Below, one piece after another: positions 9,501-16,044 of a stretch of 45,930 nucleotides of DNA (its first letter is position 1; every line of letters begins with the position of its first letter). Location: contig CAAFYT010000069.1 in the NCBI GenBank assembly GCA_900767325.1, positions 1 through 45,930 on the forward strand, written 5' to 3'. This DNA comes from Kiritimatiellia bacterium (GTDB lineage: Bacteria > Verrucomicrobiota > Kiritimatiellia > RFP12 > UBA1067). A program made the translations under genes and the position numbers. The notes beneath the pieces were generated by a model that was not told where the DNA came from, made no database searches, and saw only the letters and a list, made by a program, of their open reading frames with translations.

Positions 9501-10750
9501 TGTTCGGCCTCGTGGATAAGGGCGTTGGCTACGATGATTGGAACGCCGACTTCACGATCACGCTCGATCAGGATGTTGCGGCGGGTCAGATCTCGCTCGG
9601 CGGCGCCTATGGCCAGTATGGCCTCATCACGTTCCCGGCTCCAGAATTCAAGGCGGGTGTGCCGCAGAACGTCATGGCGCTCTACGGCGATAAGGTCACC
9701 GTTGCTGAGCTCGATGCCATCAAGCTCTTCGTCTGCGGCATCAAGAACAACACCTTCCCGACCGAGTTCGGTGTTTCGGTGCAGCTCGTCATCTACGATG
9801 GTGAGACGACGATCGACATCGGCGATGCGTTCGAGGCGACGATCCCGGCGGCGAAGGTTCTCCCGACGGCTTCGGTTGCGGCGACCACGCTCGAAGGTCT
9901 CGACACGGCGGCTACCTTCACGCTCGAGAGCAAGGGCATCAACTACGACGACTGGAACGCCGACTTCACGCTCACGCTCGACAAGGATGTCGAGGCGGGT
10001 CAGATCTCGCTTGGCGGAATCTATGGCGAGTATGGCCTCGTCAAGTTCCCGACTCCGGCTCTCACGGCGGGTCAGGCCTATGGCGTTATGGAGCTCTTCG
10101 GTCAGACGATTACCGTTGCCGAGCTTGCCGAGTACGTCAAGGAGTTCACCTGCGGCGTCAAGAACAACACGTTCCTTGAGAACCTCGGCGTCACGGTGCA
10201 GCTCGTGATCACCGATGGTGAGACGACGATCAAAATCGGCGATGCGTTCGAGGCGACGGTTGAAGCGGTTGAGCCGTTCGATCCGGAAGTTCCTCAGACC
10301 TACAATACGCCGGAAGCGGCGCAGGAGGCGGCTGATACGATCAACGACAACAAGCTCACCATGATCAACATCCCGACCGTTGTGACCGACAAGCAGGCCT
10401 ATGTTGACCTCTTCGAGGCGGTCGCCGAGGGAACGACGGTTACGGTGCAGCTCACGGAAGATGCCAAGGGCGAAATCGCGGAAGAGCTCAAGAATGCCGA
10501 TGCGGCGGCGACGATTCTCACGCCGGACGAGGACGGCAAGGCGACCATCATCGCGAAGCCGGGTCTCTGGTACGGCATCAAGGCCGAGGGCTCGCTCTAC
10601 GATATGCCGACTGCCGAGGGTCAGAACTGGGAGCAGGCCACCGATGACACCGTCGCGGTCAAGGTTCCGGTTGTCACCGATTCTGAAGGCAACAAGGCCA
10701 AGGCCGCGTTCTTCCAGGCGACTTGCTCGGCGAAGGCGCCGACCAAGTAA
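512..10750 (+). CDS. Giant secreted multi-domain beta-rich protein (3412 aa)
   Basis: The start at 512 is preferred over 479 because AAAGGAG at 497-503 is well spaced from it and it begins directly at a signal peptide (residues 1-25, ending SALA). From the N-terminus one sees: a LamG/concanavalin-like part (to about 250); two related jelly-roll-like modules with SWNN motifs (about 408-627 and 748-950); another LamG-like domain (about 1388-1600); long parallel-beta repeats in which a 'YLTLADAF...LLKDV' module appears at about 2175 and 2483; four tandem domains of about 138 aa (2714-3250); and a distinct 160-aa end. There is no autotransporter barrel, sortase motif or PEP-CTERM tail, so how it is held at the surface is unclear. 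The role is probably adhesin or surface-layer/polysaccharide contact; this is inference. The gene is free-standing, with its own promoter and terminator. The related protein at 13228 shares the TLADA module. Confidence 0.93.
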   Translation: MSKLKSLIVATLAFAASFVTGSALAATPVAVWSGNFAGAETGVASGKYTLKANGNTVADDGSAITISSNVGVLVDWTDRSDFSTAGNITVIVKYSDYTVGANNGAAATLWAGSATANKDIVGPFTTASTGILNNIWNGAADGRGTKENKVLPASGVFSFDYSGNTAPKGSTTYIENNGTFEEACSGNGTLYTSTKDFYGLAVGGSRNAYNNLKALTGMKILGVAIFNERLTVDEIAAYEFPERKYCVYSQGTASGWGGNCNYNNNLNAIKLPETDAAPAGTKVEVTKLEIAQSPGGNTDDNRPTRIAITVDGKTTTSADFVSGGTIPASGGNNPVKLTYNFPEGCVLTVGTQATIKWLKADGSEITSIRYAASNDATGRFLLVNNGSANYSPIALLYGYALNIRTGKVINFNIQNTGSDGSVSGKGAQTTLIGSMPEASWNNNGSTKMGTISSGIKIYNTNDGTTEDTNMSVGVGNYLSGCGNYAYYGDGGTGTTGNLPNDYYYLHTFQTYRNYGNPDSGIEASNIKLTGIPFEKYDVIVYFNGSYKDGSNEKFHKVNITCNGVSRDYTVDANGAFIAGTADWGATRQVSSAYGVNAAVFTDVATADFELKLAEKYANIAAFQVVERVIPRVTSKATISEDTNWSEIQWDPAVEDFSTTKLELTVENNAKITLDEIVTCVGLAINGVSTFDVAEDLYEDGCWEKQFLSAKSFTSTGTISFGALKEGFYGAFTQTEKGISLRAQNKEVISINIAGGSGGGAGGDSPAANLVSGTGFYGIAPTVGDSWNNINRQWQSGGNQTITIDGPNAYDGKDVIKRETMSLSATGKNTWQAGSISNPFLRGYLDDGSGVTVEVHGVPYTEYDVIVYATSDSASIALAPITINGKQYTFKNGATTEGSDVWGQGLYATPEIGKNALRVNGCTGDTITINAVRTGGRATLCGVQVINKGEVVLKEDFSATITDSIKFSDITWDGGKTFKEGQLNEVVITVGDGTDEEVNLTFDNPDMMLGKITVVSSRPIRFTATKALPNVGQFITDGCTGGIVYAWPVSALTTSAEGVTYAGGAGTVETPATMNFAVANGSMTLKDATYYLGTSYSGVQSTVNMIDATIFANGDMGFGVGQANFNLSGTTKLTSEKVVLSQGGGGRTANLTLSDSAEVIVTGSSIVDSNQSSIMFGHYAGPSTFTIEDSAKFTAEDAQVLVGKTGGDQTININGGVFTAKGIKASAGATGTNALNLNDGELKLGEYGITTYNAARTISVTVDGNAKITSTAAMPITQALTINADKTLTLDATAGDIVISGTVVNNGTIKVVGGNVIFMPGTANGTIVEEGGKALYGYIVSINDCGKFTIPEGKTAENIRLFDGAGNVIPFTDNKDGTVSYEWKITGGACWWDYEFNGNGDNDGTDGRALSWDNDRPFKGDEYVDGEKVHVPTRPWRDVSSWPTTATFVMYGTMPSDDNRYYVVFGSTTHGLCNAIFLATDKVSEDKVVLCKAYGRSGTEEDLTKLCTMTVPNAQTADHLYAFVLKNTDTQTIIDIYLDGELLQSYPFGEIINLGTGFQIASPHGGPVVGYERPDDADEALLDWLRVYDVELTKEVLERYAVLYPYVSPNGSYQRTVTEDADWSATDAWTKEGTEPAETADEPAAGATVKLAIDNDDATTTIAINLADDVIYEAIQINGDDVEFVLAEGEEFGGIAKSTGRVTANANITFAYNAFSMAGAPLTVKQGMTVTFDLSMVDMTKFFSTQTYDLTGYLTLEDGAEVTFIVPEELHGRTAEATIDPVTKHYVLTVTAPNYPFVYEDGVWTWGTQVIDEETINAHPEVLRSIKSDLEMALGTSDYSVENGATLTQTDASATGTITINEGGTFDVNGVIDTALKIVLNGGSLINDGSDIDAGKKQYVSITQTAASTIGGSGEFGYVLSGYGENTLDLGGATLTKMDDNTFSLCNATVQNGTLKVADGVLAIANKAVTIADTATIEGVEGAVLSVGSSISDFTLTGAITLAGAGTFGTITLDDAALDIDTVRGLTVAGEGSIKATITADEMAGGSVVVFTKAEDATISSVTLYDEAGEVLSGYTADYDEDGNYIANFSVTFTVASIDGATAAFDEGYVIGEDDSVTVPYGATATLVYTANEGKLFNDGKTTVTVLIENITDAATAELTIAAAIADKSTVDAEAKIGSTLYLTLADAFAVDGQKYIVLLKDVELTDWIVVDSVAALELNGFTISQSASWAPAETSHDHLFCVTYGGTFSVLNAYEEGGTIDATGNGDLYGAIKMTKKGDVRQGEELASLTVFSGTIIGNTAAISGNGTRHGTSVTIGDDYGSTLIKAVVANDSVGIFNPQDGTVTITGGTIEGAMGIIIKSGSLLMTGGKVVANGEYAEWVKSNNGFNNTGDAIEIDNIGYPGEVAEVLIGGDVIVESANGAAVASRADGAYTPITGFIAGGKFKGAIDTDTSLIKTTETGIGKWVTDEDGYKVPAEDPAMAKIGTKLYLTLAEAVTAATDNDEVTLLASCAGDGIKIDKSITIDFGGFTYTVDASLVGSPSTQSQAFNLVRGNTITLKNGTITSTVARMLVQNYASLTLEDMTLDGTNLAAKDGKGKDYVADTLSNCAGDTVITGDSVIKARVLDGQKSFAFDTYYQAGKYEDATVTVDGATINGNVELAGGSLTLTAGTLNGELVEGANIEKGVVTKDDAFEAAAPAGYEWKDGVLTAIYPAAKVEPTTVDGFDYAFIYTALNDAPKYDDAVASFVITPTTAVPADTIKVGGKFATMGWNIFNLPAIGAGESYTITEATWAEVKDISPFTCGAASIALEKDTEVTLTLKLGDDVIDTQTVTLKAAKVLPTAIVAEAEVTGLDKAATFTLDNKGISYDDWNADFMITLDKDVEAGQITLGGDYGEYGLVTFPAPAFTAGEAQGVMAMIGKTITVAELDEFVQEFTCGIKNNTFPTEFGVSVQLVITDGETTIDIGEPFEATIPAAKVLPEASVTPVTVEGLDKAAMFGLVDKGVGYDDWNADFTITLDQDVAAGQISLGGAYGQYGLITFPAPEFKAGVPQNVMALYGDKVTVAELDAIKLFVCGIKNNTFPTEFGVSVQLVIYDGETTIDIGDAFEATIPAAKVLPTASVAATTLEGLDTAATFTLESKGINYDDWNADFTLTLDKDVEAGQISLGGIYGEYGLVKFPTPALTAGQAYGVMELFGQTITVAELAEYVKEFTCGVKNNTFLENLGVTVQLVITDGETTIKIGDAFEATVEAVEPFDPEVPQTYNTPEAAQEAADTINDNKLTMINIPTVVTDKQAYVDLFEAVAEGTTVTVQLTEDAKGEIAEELKNADAAATILTPDEDGKATIIAKPGLWYGIKAEGSLYDMPTAEGQNWEQATDDTVAVKVPVVTDSEGNKAKAAFFQATCSAKAPTK
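8650..10261 (+). repeat. Four tandem ~138-codon repeats
   Basis: The KVLP joint recurs at 9023, 9440 and 9854, spacings of exactly 139 and 138 codons. Each unit carries the landmarks YDDWNADF, EAGQI-LGG, FTCGIKNN (VCGIKNN in one) and DGETTIDIG. A first, more diverged unit occupies about 8650-9022. The last three are also highly alike in DNA, pointing to recent duplication or gene conversion. They probably form a stalk of beta domains. Confidence 0.85.
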
Positions 10751-10770
10751 GCCAATCGGCTTAAAGCCAA

Positions 10771-10807
10771 AGCACAAGGAGCGGGTTTCCCCGCTCCTTT
10801 GCTTTTT
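10771..10807 (+). terminator. Rho-independent terminator
   Basis: AAGGAGCGGG (10776-10785) pairs perfectly with CCCGCTCCTT (10790-10799) across a 4-nt loop. The stem extends past one bulge with AGCA/TGCT and is followed by a T5 tract. It lies 20 bp past the stop of the giant gene and isolates it from fic. Confidence 0.9.
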
Positions 10808-10847
10808 ATCTATTGGACAAGAGCACTATCCCTCTATCTCAATTTCG

Positions 10848-10923
10848 TGTAACAACTTTATCGTTGCTTTTGGCTGAAAAAGTTGTTACAATACACTCGA
10901 ATTTTGTATAATAGTTGTTACAC
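10848..10923 (+). promoter_or_regulatory. Promoter with three operator half-sites ahead of fic
   Basis: TGTAACAACTTT (10848-10859) and AAAGTTGTTACA (10879-10890) are a perfect 12-bp inverted repeat. AGTTGTTACA recurs directly at 10913-10922, 32 bp (three helical turns) after the second copy. The -35 TTGTTA (10883-10888) lies inside the second site. The -10 TATAAT (10907-10912), 18 bp on, is immediately followed by the third site, which covers the expected transcription start. This layout is that of a repressed, probably autoregulated promoter; the expected leader is only about a dozen nt. Confidence 0.75.
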
Positions 10924-10931
10924 TGCTCAAA

Positions 10932-11852
10932 ATGAAGTCTGGAAAGCCCTTTCAATCGGTTCTTGAGCCGTATGCAGCGGAAATAAAAGAACTCGTCCAG
11001 AGCGGAATGAGTGTTCGAGCGCTCGCCGCCGAAATCAAAGCCCGACACGATATTTCAATCTCGCACAACTCCATTGCCTCGTTCATTCGCACTCATTCTT
11101 TGCGAAGGCGAAGCTTCTTGGATGGTGTGCGCCCGGAGCACCGTGCGGAACTTTTAGGGGCGATTCGGGCGCAATGGACGCATGACTCCACCGCCATTGA
11201 AGGCAATACGCTGTCTTTGGGCGATACGATGATTCTTCTCAAGTATGGCCTTACCGTAAATGGCAAGCCGCTCAAAGATCACCAAGATGTCATCAACCAC
11301 GCAAATGGTGTTGATTTGGTTTTGCGTTTGACGGAAAAAGACGCGATTGACGAGCAAGATCTTTTTGATTTGCACAAGTTGGTCATGGCATCTGCCGACT
11401 TCGATATTTACAAGCCAATTGGCGCTTGGAAGCGCGAGGACAATGGTACCTATGGAGTGGTTAACGGAAAGAGCGTTTATATGGCGTATGCTCCCGCAGA
11501 CGAGACGCCGAAGTTGATGCGTGAGTGGTTGAAGAGGTTTAATTGTTATTTAAGTCGTCCGCTTAGCGAACAGGATGCGCTCGATGCCTACATCAAATCG
11601 CATCTCGAATTTGTGCGCATTCATCCGTTTTTCGATGGTAACGGTCGTATGGCGCGTCTGCTTGCCAATTTGCCGGTGTTGCGCGCAGGATACCCGCCGA
11701 TTGTCGTTCCAATGGAACGGCGGAGCGAGTATATTCGCGCGTTGTGGGACTATCAGCACACAGGAGATTCGGGGTTTCTTGCATCCTTCCGCAAGTTACT
11801 TGCCGATTCCTGGCAACTCACATTACGCCTCGTACACGAACGCGAAAATTGA
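10932..11852 (+). CDS. Fic-domain protein with N-terminal helix-turn-helix
   Basis: This is a 306-aa Fic enzyme, a family that usually transfers AMP from ATP onto target proteins. The core motif HPFFDGNGRMAR starts at His231. Ser86-xxx-Glu90-Gly91 fits the (S/T)xxxE(G/N) inhibitory helix placed N-terminal to the Fic fold, so activity is probably self-restrained. Residues about 20-58 look like a helix-turn-helix (SGMSVRALAAEI, then SHNSIASFI), which suits binding of the repeated operator just upstream. The target protein cannot be told from sequence. No antitoxin-like gene is adjacent. The next gene, an AAA ATPase, has its own promoter. Likely a regulatory or toxin-type AMPylator; the exact role is open. 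Confidence 0.9.
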   Translation: MKSGKPFQSVLEPYAAEIKELVQSGMSVRALAAEIKARHDISISHNSIASFIRTHSLRRRSFLDGVRPEHRAELLGAIRAQWTHDSTAIEGNTLSLGDTMILLKYGLTVNGKPLKDHQDVINHANGVDLVLRLTEKDAIDEQDLFDLHKLVMASADFDIYKPIGAWKREDNGTYGVVNGKSVYMAYAPADETPKLMREWLKRFNCYLSRPLSEQDALDAYIKSHLEFVRIHPFFDGNGRMARLLANLPVLRAGYPPIVVPMERRSEYIRALWDYQHTGDSGFLASFRKLLADSWQLTLRLVHEREN

Positions 11853-11932
11853 GATAAGAGGTCTTGTTTCATTTTCAACTGCCGCACTTAGGTTTAGGAT
11901 AAATAGAAGGATCGCTTGTTCCAATTTTGACA

Positions 11933-11987
11933 AAACGGGAATCGATTCCCGTTTGGTATTGTAAAAACGGGAATTGTGTGCTACAAT
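11933..11987 (+). promoter_or_regulatory. Promoter with 22-bp palindrome ahead of the ATPase gene
   Basis: Bases 11933-11954 are a perfect 22-bp palindrome with half-site AAACGGGAATC. The half-site recurs as AAAACGGGAAT at 11964-11974, inside the spacer of a promoter formed by TTGTAA (11959-11964) and an extended -10, TGC-TACAAT (11979-11987). The ATG is at 11998, so the leader would be about 4 nt. The arrangement suggests a dimeric repressor acting on the promoter. Confidence 0.7.
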
Positions 11988-11997
11988 ACGCAACAAC

Positions 11998-13143
11998 ATG
12001 GAGTATATAGCACGAAAAATTGAGTCGCAAATTGTCAGACGCCTTTCGTCTGGCAAAATAAATGTCGTATATGGTCCGCGGCAAAGCGGGAAAACGACAA
12101 TGGTCAAACATCTGGTTGAGGAGCAGAAGCTAAATGCACTTTGGCTTGACGCCGATTTGCTGGATGTGCGCGAGTTGCTGGTAAACATGTCTCCTGAGAA
12201 ATGGAGCTCAATCATTGGCGGTCACGATACCTTGGTTATCGATGAGGCGCAACGAGTCGAGGGGATTGGACTTGCGTTGAAGATTCTCGTTGATCACATC
12301 AAGGGTGTCAAGGTTGTGGTCACTGGTTCCAGCGCGCTCGATCTTCGCAATCGTTTGGACGAACCGCTGACGGGTCGTGCGTTTTCGTATGTTTTGCTGC
12401 CGCCGTCGTTTTGCGAGTTGGCGGATGCGGGTGATTCTCTTTCGGAGGCGCGCGCGTTGGAGCAGCGACTGGTTTACGGATCCTATCCCGGGGTTTTGGC
12501 GGATCGGGAAGATCGTGATTTCACGCTGATGTCGCTTGCTTCCAGTTATCTCTACAAAGACGTTCTCATCGTCGATGGTATCGCCAAATCTGCGGTGTTG
12601 GACAAGTTGGTTCGTGCACTTGCCTTTCAAATCGGGCAGGAAGTATCGTATCAGGAGCTTGGCGAGCTTGTCGGAGTGGATCGAAAGACGGCGGAGAAAT
12701 ACGTTGATTTGTTGAAGAAGTGTTTTGTCGTGTTCGAGCTTCCCGCCTATGCGAGAAACTTGCGCAATGAAATAAAAAAGTCGCGCAAAATCTATTTCCA
12801 CGACCTTGGCATCCGCAACGCCGCCATCGGCAATCTTTTGCCGCTTTCGTCGCGTGCGCAAGAGGAAGTTGGGCATCTTTGGGAGAATTACCTCATTGCC
12901 GAGCGATACAAGTTGAATGTAAACGCAACGATTCCGCCGAGAATGTTCTTTTGGCGTACGAAGGCGCAACAGGAGGTAGATTATCTGGAGGAATGTGCAG
13001 AGGGGCTTTTCGCGTGGGAAATGAAGTGGAATGCGAAAAAGGCGATTGGGGAATTGCCGTTGGCGTTTAGGAAGTCTTATCCGGAGGCGCGCACGGGATT
13101 CGTCTCGCCAGCAAACGCGAGAGATTTTCTGACCTTGCCGTAA
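11998..13143 (+). CDS. AAA-family ATPase with DUF4143 C-terminal domain
   Basis: A 381-aa protein of the widespread AAA_14 plus DUF4143 type. Walker A is GPRQSGKTT (from Gly26) and Walker B is TLVIDEAQ (Asp82-Glu83). A short winged-helix-like part (ELGELVGVDRKTAEKYV) precedes the DUF4143 region, which carries the typical FHDLGIRNA and FWRTKAQQEVDYLE stretches. The latter looks nuclease-like (E-x-D...E-x-K in FAWEMKWN). The cellular role of this family is not established; it is common as accessory cargo. An upstream in-frame ATG at 11974 was rejected because it would lie in front of the -10 box. Confidence 0.88.
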   Translation: MEYIARKIESQIVRRLSSGKINVVYGPRQSGKTTMVKHLVEEQKLNALWLDADLLDVRELLVNMSPEKWSSIIGGHDTLVIDEAQRVEGIGLALKILVDHIKGVKVVVTGSSALDLRNRLDEPLTGRAFSYVLLPPSFCELADAGDSLSEARALEQRLVYGSYPGVLADREDRDFTLMSLASSYLYKDVLIVDGIAKSAVLDKLVRALAFQIGQEVSYQELGELVGVDRKTAEKYVDLLKKCFVVFELPAYARNLRNEIKKSRKIYFHDLGIRNAAIGNLLPLSSRAQEEVGHLWENYLIAERYKLNVNATIPPRMFFWRTKAQQEVDYLEECAEGLFAWEMKWNAKKAIGELPLAFRKSYPEARTGFVSPANARDFLTLP

Positions 13144-13174
13144 AGTCAGGAAGAAATTGAGACAAGACACCATC

Positions 13175-13220
13175 CCAATTTTGGAAGGTTTGGCAAAACG
13201 GGAAAGGGATATGGTATAAT
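13175..13220 (+). promoter_or_regulatory. Promoter giving a leaderless mRNA for the 938-aa protein
   Basis: TTGGCA (13190-13195) and the extended -10 TGG-TATAAT (13212-13220) are 19 bp apart. Only 7 nt separate the -10 from the ATG at 13228, so transcription should begin at or next to the start codon. The blocks CCAATTTTG (13175-13183) and CAAAACGGGA (13194-13202, approximately) also occur, closer together, at 11921-11940 in the ATPase promoter, which suggests a shared regulator. Confidence 0.6.
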
Positions 13221-13227
13221 AGCCACT

Positions 13228-16044
13228 ATGAGAAAAATCGCGATGGTGGTATTGTGCGGGCTCATGGCCTTTGGTGCGTTCGCCGGAGAGGTTACCGTCG
13301 TCAAGACGTTGGACGAGTTTGCGGCCGCGCTGACGAATAAGAGCGTTACGGAAGTGCAAATCCCCTTTGGCGTGGATATCGCCATTCCGAGCGGCAAGAA
13401 GCTGACCGTCCCCGTCGCAAAGTCCGTGACGGTCGATGGACGGCTTTTGGTTATTGGTTCGCTTGTGAACAATGGCGCTGTCGCTGGCTCGGGTTCCTAC
13501 GCGACCGCCTTTACCAAGATCGTGCAAGGCGCGGTCGTTACGCCGACGAATGCCTTTGCGAGCTACCCTGCCTTCAGGTATCGCACAACGAAAACGACCT
13601 CGGTTATCGGGTCGCTTACCGGAAACAAGCCCACGTGCGCGAAGGCGCCGAAGGTCTGTTTCATCGAGGGCTTGGAGAAGTATGTCGAATCGAAGGTCTC
13701 CTCGCCGGCTGCTGCCGTTTGCACGGTCGATTCGTCGACCGCGCTCAACTCCTATGTCTCTATCGACAGCGTGCACGAGAAGCTCGCCGAGGCATTCCAC
13801 GCGGCCTATCCGAATCCGACAGCGACTCCGCCGGCGAACAAGTTCGTCGTTCTGCTGAAGGGCAGCCAATCGATCGACCAGGCCGCCCTGAGCGCGCTCA
13901 ATCCCGCTTGGACGACCGAAAAGGGTCACATCGGAAAGGGCTTTCGCGTCGATTGCCTGGCCTATGCGTTCACGATCAAGAGCCCAGTTGCGAATTCCAC
14001 GGTCTATCTCGTCAACGGCACGACGATTTCGCACGGCACGAACACCGCCTATACGAATTGGAGCACGGAATACATTATCGGCTGCACGACGAAGGCGAGT
14101 GTCGCCATTAACTGCAATTCGGCAAGCGCAACGAGCCGCGTTGAGCTTTACGACTGCAAGGACTTCGCAACGGCCAACCAGGGCTCGGCCGACTTGACTT
14201 TGAACAACAAGGGCTATTATGTCTTCACCGGCGGACCTTACACCATTCCGGAGAAAACGCTCAACCTCAGGGTCGTCGGCGGTTCCTACACGACCGATCC
14301 GACGGCACTTTGTCCGGCGGGCTACGTCGGGGAGTTCGATGGCGCGAATTACGAGGTCGTCAAGAAGAGCGTGGACTACAGCTTCTTCATCGGCGACGAG
14401 GGAGTCGAGGCGAATCGGTTCGCCACGCTTGCGGACGCGGTTCAGGCGGCGAATGGGGCAACGATCAAGCTCGCGAAGGACGCGGCGGTATCGTCCGATC
14501 TGATCGTTGGCGCGAAGGCGGTTGTCGATCTCAACGGCTTCCGGCTTTCGGGCCCCGGCGAGATCGTCGTTGCCGCCGCGGGCGATCTTACGCTTGTCGA
14601 TTCGTCCATCTACAAGGGCGCGACCGGCACGTGCGCGAACGCAATCGACGTTGCCGGCTCGCTGACGATTGCCTACGGCGCGTATTCCGGCGCGATTCGG
14701 CTGAGGGCCGGTTCGGCGGCAACGACTTACGCCGGCTCCTTCGCGCTCGCGTTCGCCATCGATCCGGGCGCGACGGCTGCTTTCAGGGGCGGCAGATTCC
14801 CGCTGTCAGTCGGGCCCTATCTCGGCGAGGGCTATCAGGAGATGAAGATCGGCTCGCAGTATTGCGTCGGGCGCAGACTTTTCGGCACGCTCACGAAGAA
14901 AGGCGGCTCCAACACGAAGGACGAGGACTTCGATGTCCGCTACGTCGGCGATTCGGCGCTTTACGAGAGCTACTTGGCGCAGCCCGCGTTCGATTCGGAT
15001 TCGGCGGCGTTCTTCGCTCACGCCGAGGCGGACTCGGCGATTTCGCCGCTCGGGAGTTTCACGATCGACGTCATCGTCAACTTCGATCGAGACATGGGCT
15101 CCAATACGCTGAAGTTCTACTACACGATCTTCGGCACGCTCTTGCCGGTGGAAATTCCGGCGAAAACGGAATATCGCCTCTTCTACCATATCATGAAGGA
15201 TTATCTCGCCGAGCTCGGCGGCTCGCAGATCCAGCTGTCGCGCTTTTTGGGGAGCGAGTTCAATAATGCTCTGCCGATTGGGATTGGCAACGAAACGAGC
15301 GCACCCGAAAACATCGGCGCGATTTGCGACATCGAGATCTGCCTCTACAACGGCAACTCCAAGGTCGTTTCGCTCGGCAAGACCAAGGTTACGCTGGGCG
15401 CGCGGGCGAATGTCGCGTACATCACGAGAAACGGCTCGCCGAAGTTCCATTCCGCGCTTTCGCTCGCGGTTCAGGCGGCGGCGGAAGGCGAGACGATCGT
15501 CTTGGCCCGCGAGAGCGCGGAGGGCGTGACGGTCGCCAAGGCGATCACGATCGACACCAAGGGCTTCGCGGTCGATGGCGTTGTCGCGGGCAAGGGATAT
15601 TCGGCTCGGGTCGAGGGCGAGAGGATCGTCTTCGCGAAGAGCGATTGGCCGGAGGAATGGGCGGATATTCCGGCGGATGACGCGGTCAAGGCGAGGTTCG
15701 CCGGGTGGCGCGCGGAGAAGGGCGCAGGAGCCGACCTCACGACGGACTCCGCCAAGCAGGCGTTCCTTCTGGACGTTGCCGCCGATGCGCCGATACCGGC
15801 GCTGAGGGTCGAGAAGATCGCGGCTGCGGAAGGCGTTGCGGAGATCGCGGTCAGCGCCGCCGGAGCCGATCTCGGGCGAATCAATGGCGTTTTCTTCGCC
15901 GAGGCGGGCGAAACGCCGGGCGAACTCAAGCCGCTGGCGCTTTCGGAAAAAGAGGTGGACTATGTCGCGGGCAAGGCGATCGTGACGTTCGTCTCCGGGC
16001 GGTTCTTCAGGGCCGCAATCGGCTTTACCGGGGCGCATCCCTGA
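13228..16044 (+). CDS. Secreted beta-repeat protein (938 aa)
   Basis: A signal peptide (residues 1-19, MRKIAMVVLCGLMAFGAFA) is followed by beta-rich sequence without catalytic motifs that I recognise. Two modules of the 'ATLADAVQAANGATIKLAKD ...VDLNGF' type, near residues 390-440 and 735-795, match modules in the giant protein at 512 and resemble the 'YATLQEAI..GDTV.LL.D' modules of surface proteins in gut bacteria. The C-terminal 40 residues end in a GRFFRA motif, comparable to the FFQA near the end of the giant protein, possibly a shared end domain. The start has no ribosome site but sits 7 nt from a strong -10. The 3' end overlaps the convergent DUF2851 gene by 20 bp. Export is likely; binding partner unknown. 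Confidence 0.9.
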   Translation: MRKIAMVVLCGLMAFGAFAGEVTVVKTLDEFAAALTNKSVTEVQIPFGVDIAIPSGKKLTVPVAKSVTVDGRLLVIGSLVNNGAVAGSGSYATAFTKIVQGAVVTPTNAFASYPAFRYRTTKTTSVIGSLTGNKPTCAKAPKVCFIEGLEKYVESKVSSPAAAVCTVDSSTALNSYVSIDSVHEKLAEAFHAAYPNPTATPPANKFVVLLKGSQSIDQAALSALNPAWTTEKGHIGKGFRVDCLAYAFTIKSPVANSTVYLVNGTTISHGTNTAYTNWSTEYIIGCTTKASVAINCNSASATSRVELYDCKDFATANQGSADLTLNNKGYYVFTGGPYTIPEKTLNLRVVGGSYTTDPTALCPAGYVGEFDGANYEVVKKSVDYSFFIGDEGVEANRFATLADAVQAANGATIKLAKDAAVSSDLIVGAKAVVDLNGFRLSGPGEIVVAAAGDLTLVDSSIYKGATGTCANAIDVAGSLTIAYGAYSGAIRLRAGSAATTYAGSFALAFAIDPGATAAFRGGRFPLSVGPYLGEGYQEMKIGSQYCVGRRLFGTLTKKGGSNTKDEDFDVRYVGDSALYESYLAQPAFDSDSAAFFAHAEADSAISPLGSFTIDVIVNFDRDMGSNTLKFYYTIFGTLLPVEIPAKTEYRLFYHIMKDYLAELGGSQIQLSRFLGSEFNNALPIGIGNETSAPENIGAICDIEICLYNGNSKVVSLGKTKVTLGARANVAYITRNGSPKFHSALSLAVQAAAEGETIVLARESAEGVTVAKAITIDTKGFAVDGVVAGKGYSARVEGERIVFAKSDWPEEWADIPADDAVKARFAGWRAEKGAGADLTTDSAKQAFLLDVAADAPIPALRVEKIAAAEGVAEIAVSAAGADLGRINGVFFAEAGETPGELKPLALSEKEVDYVAGKAIVTFVSGRFFRAAIGFTGAHP

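Noticed and set aside
7376..10777. Minus-strand frame of 1133 codons opposite the giant gene (and similar ones at 2159-4042 and 5282-7225)
   Set aside because: They mirror the strongly biased codons of the plus-strand gene (GAC, AAG, ATC, GTC), have Arg/Asn-rich translations without domains, and lack promoters and ribosome sites.
11927..11932. TTGACA as -35 for the ATPase gene
   Set aside because: It lies 49 bp before the TACAAT -10 box and 24 bp before the nearest TATTGT; TTGTAA at 11959 with a 17-bp spacer fits better.
10932..13143. Fic plus AAA ATPase as a single toxin-antitoxin or defence operon
   Set aside because: Each has its own promoter with different operator sequences, and neither neighbour resembles a known Fic antitoxin.
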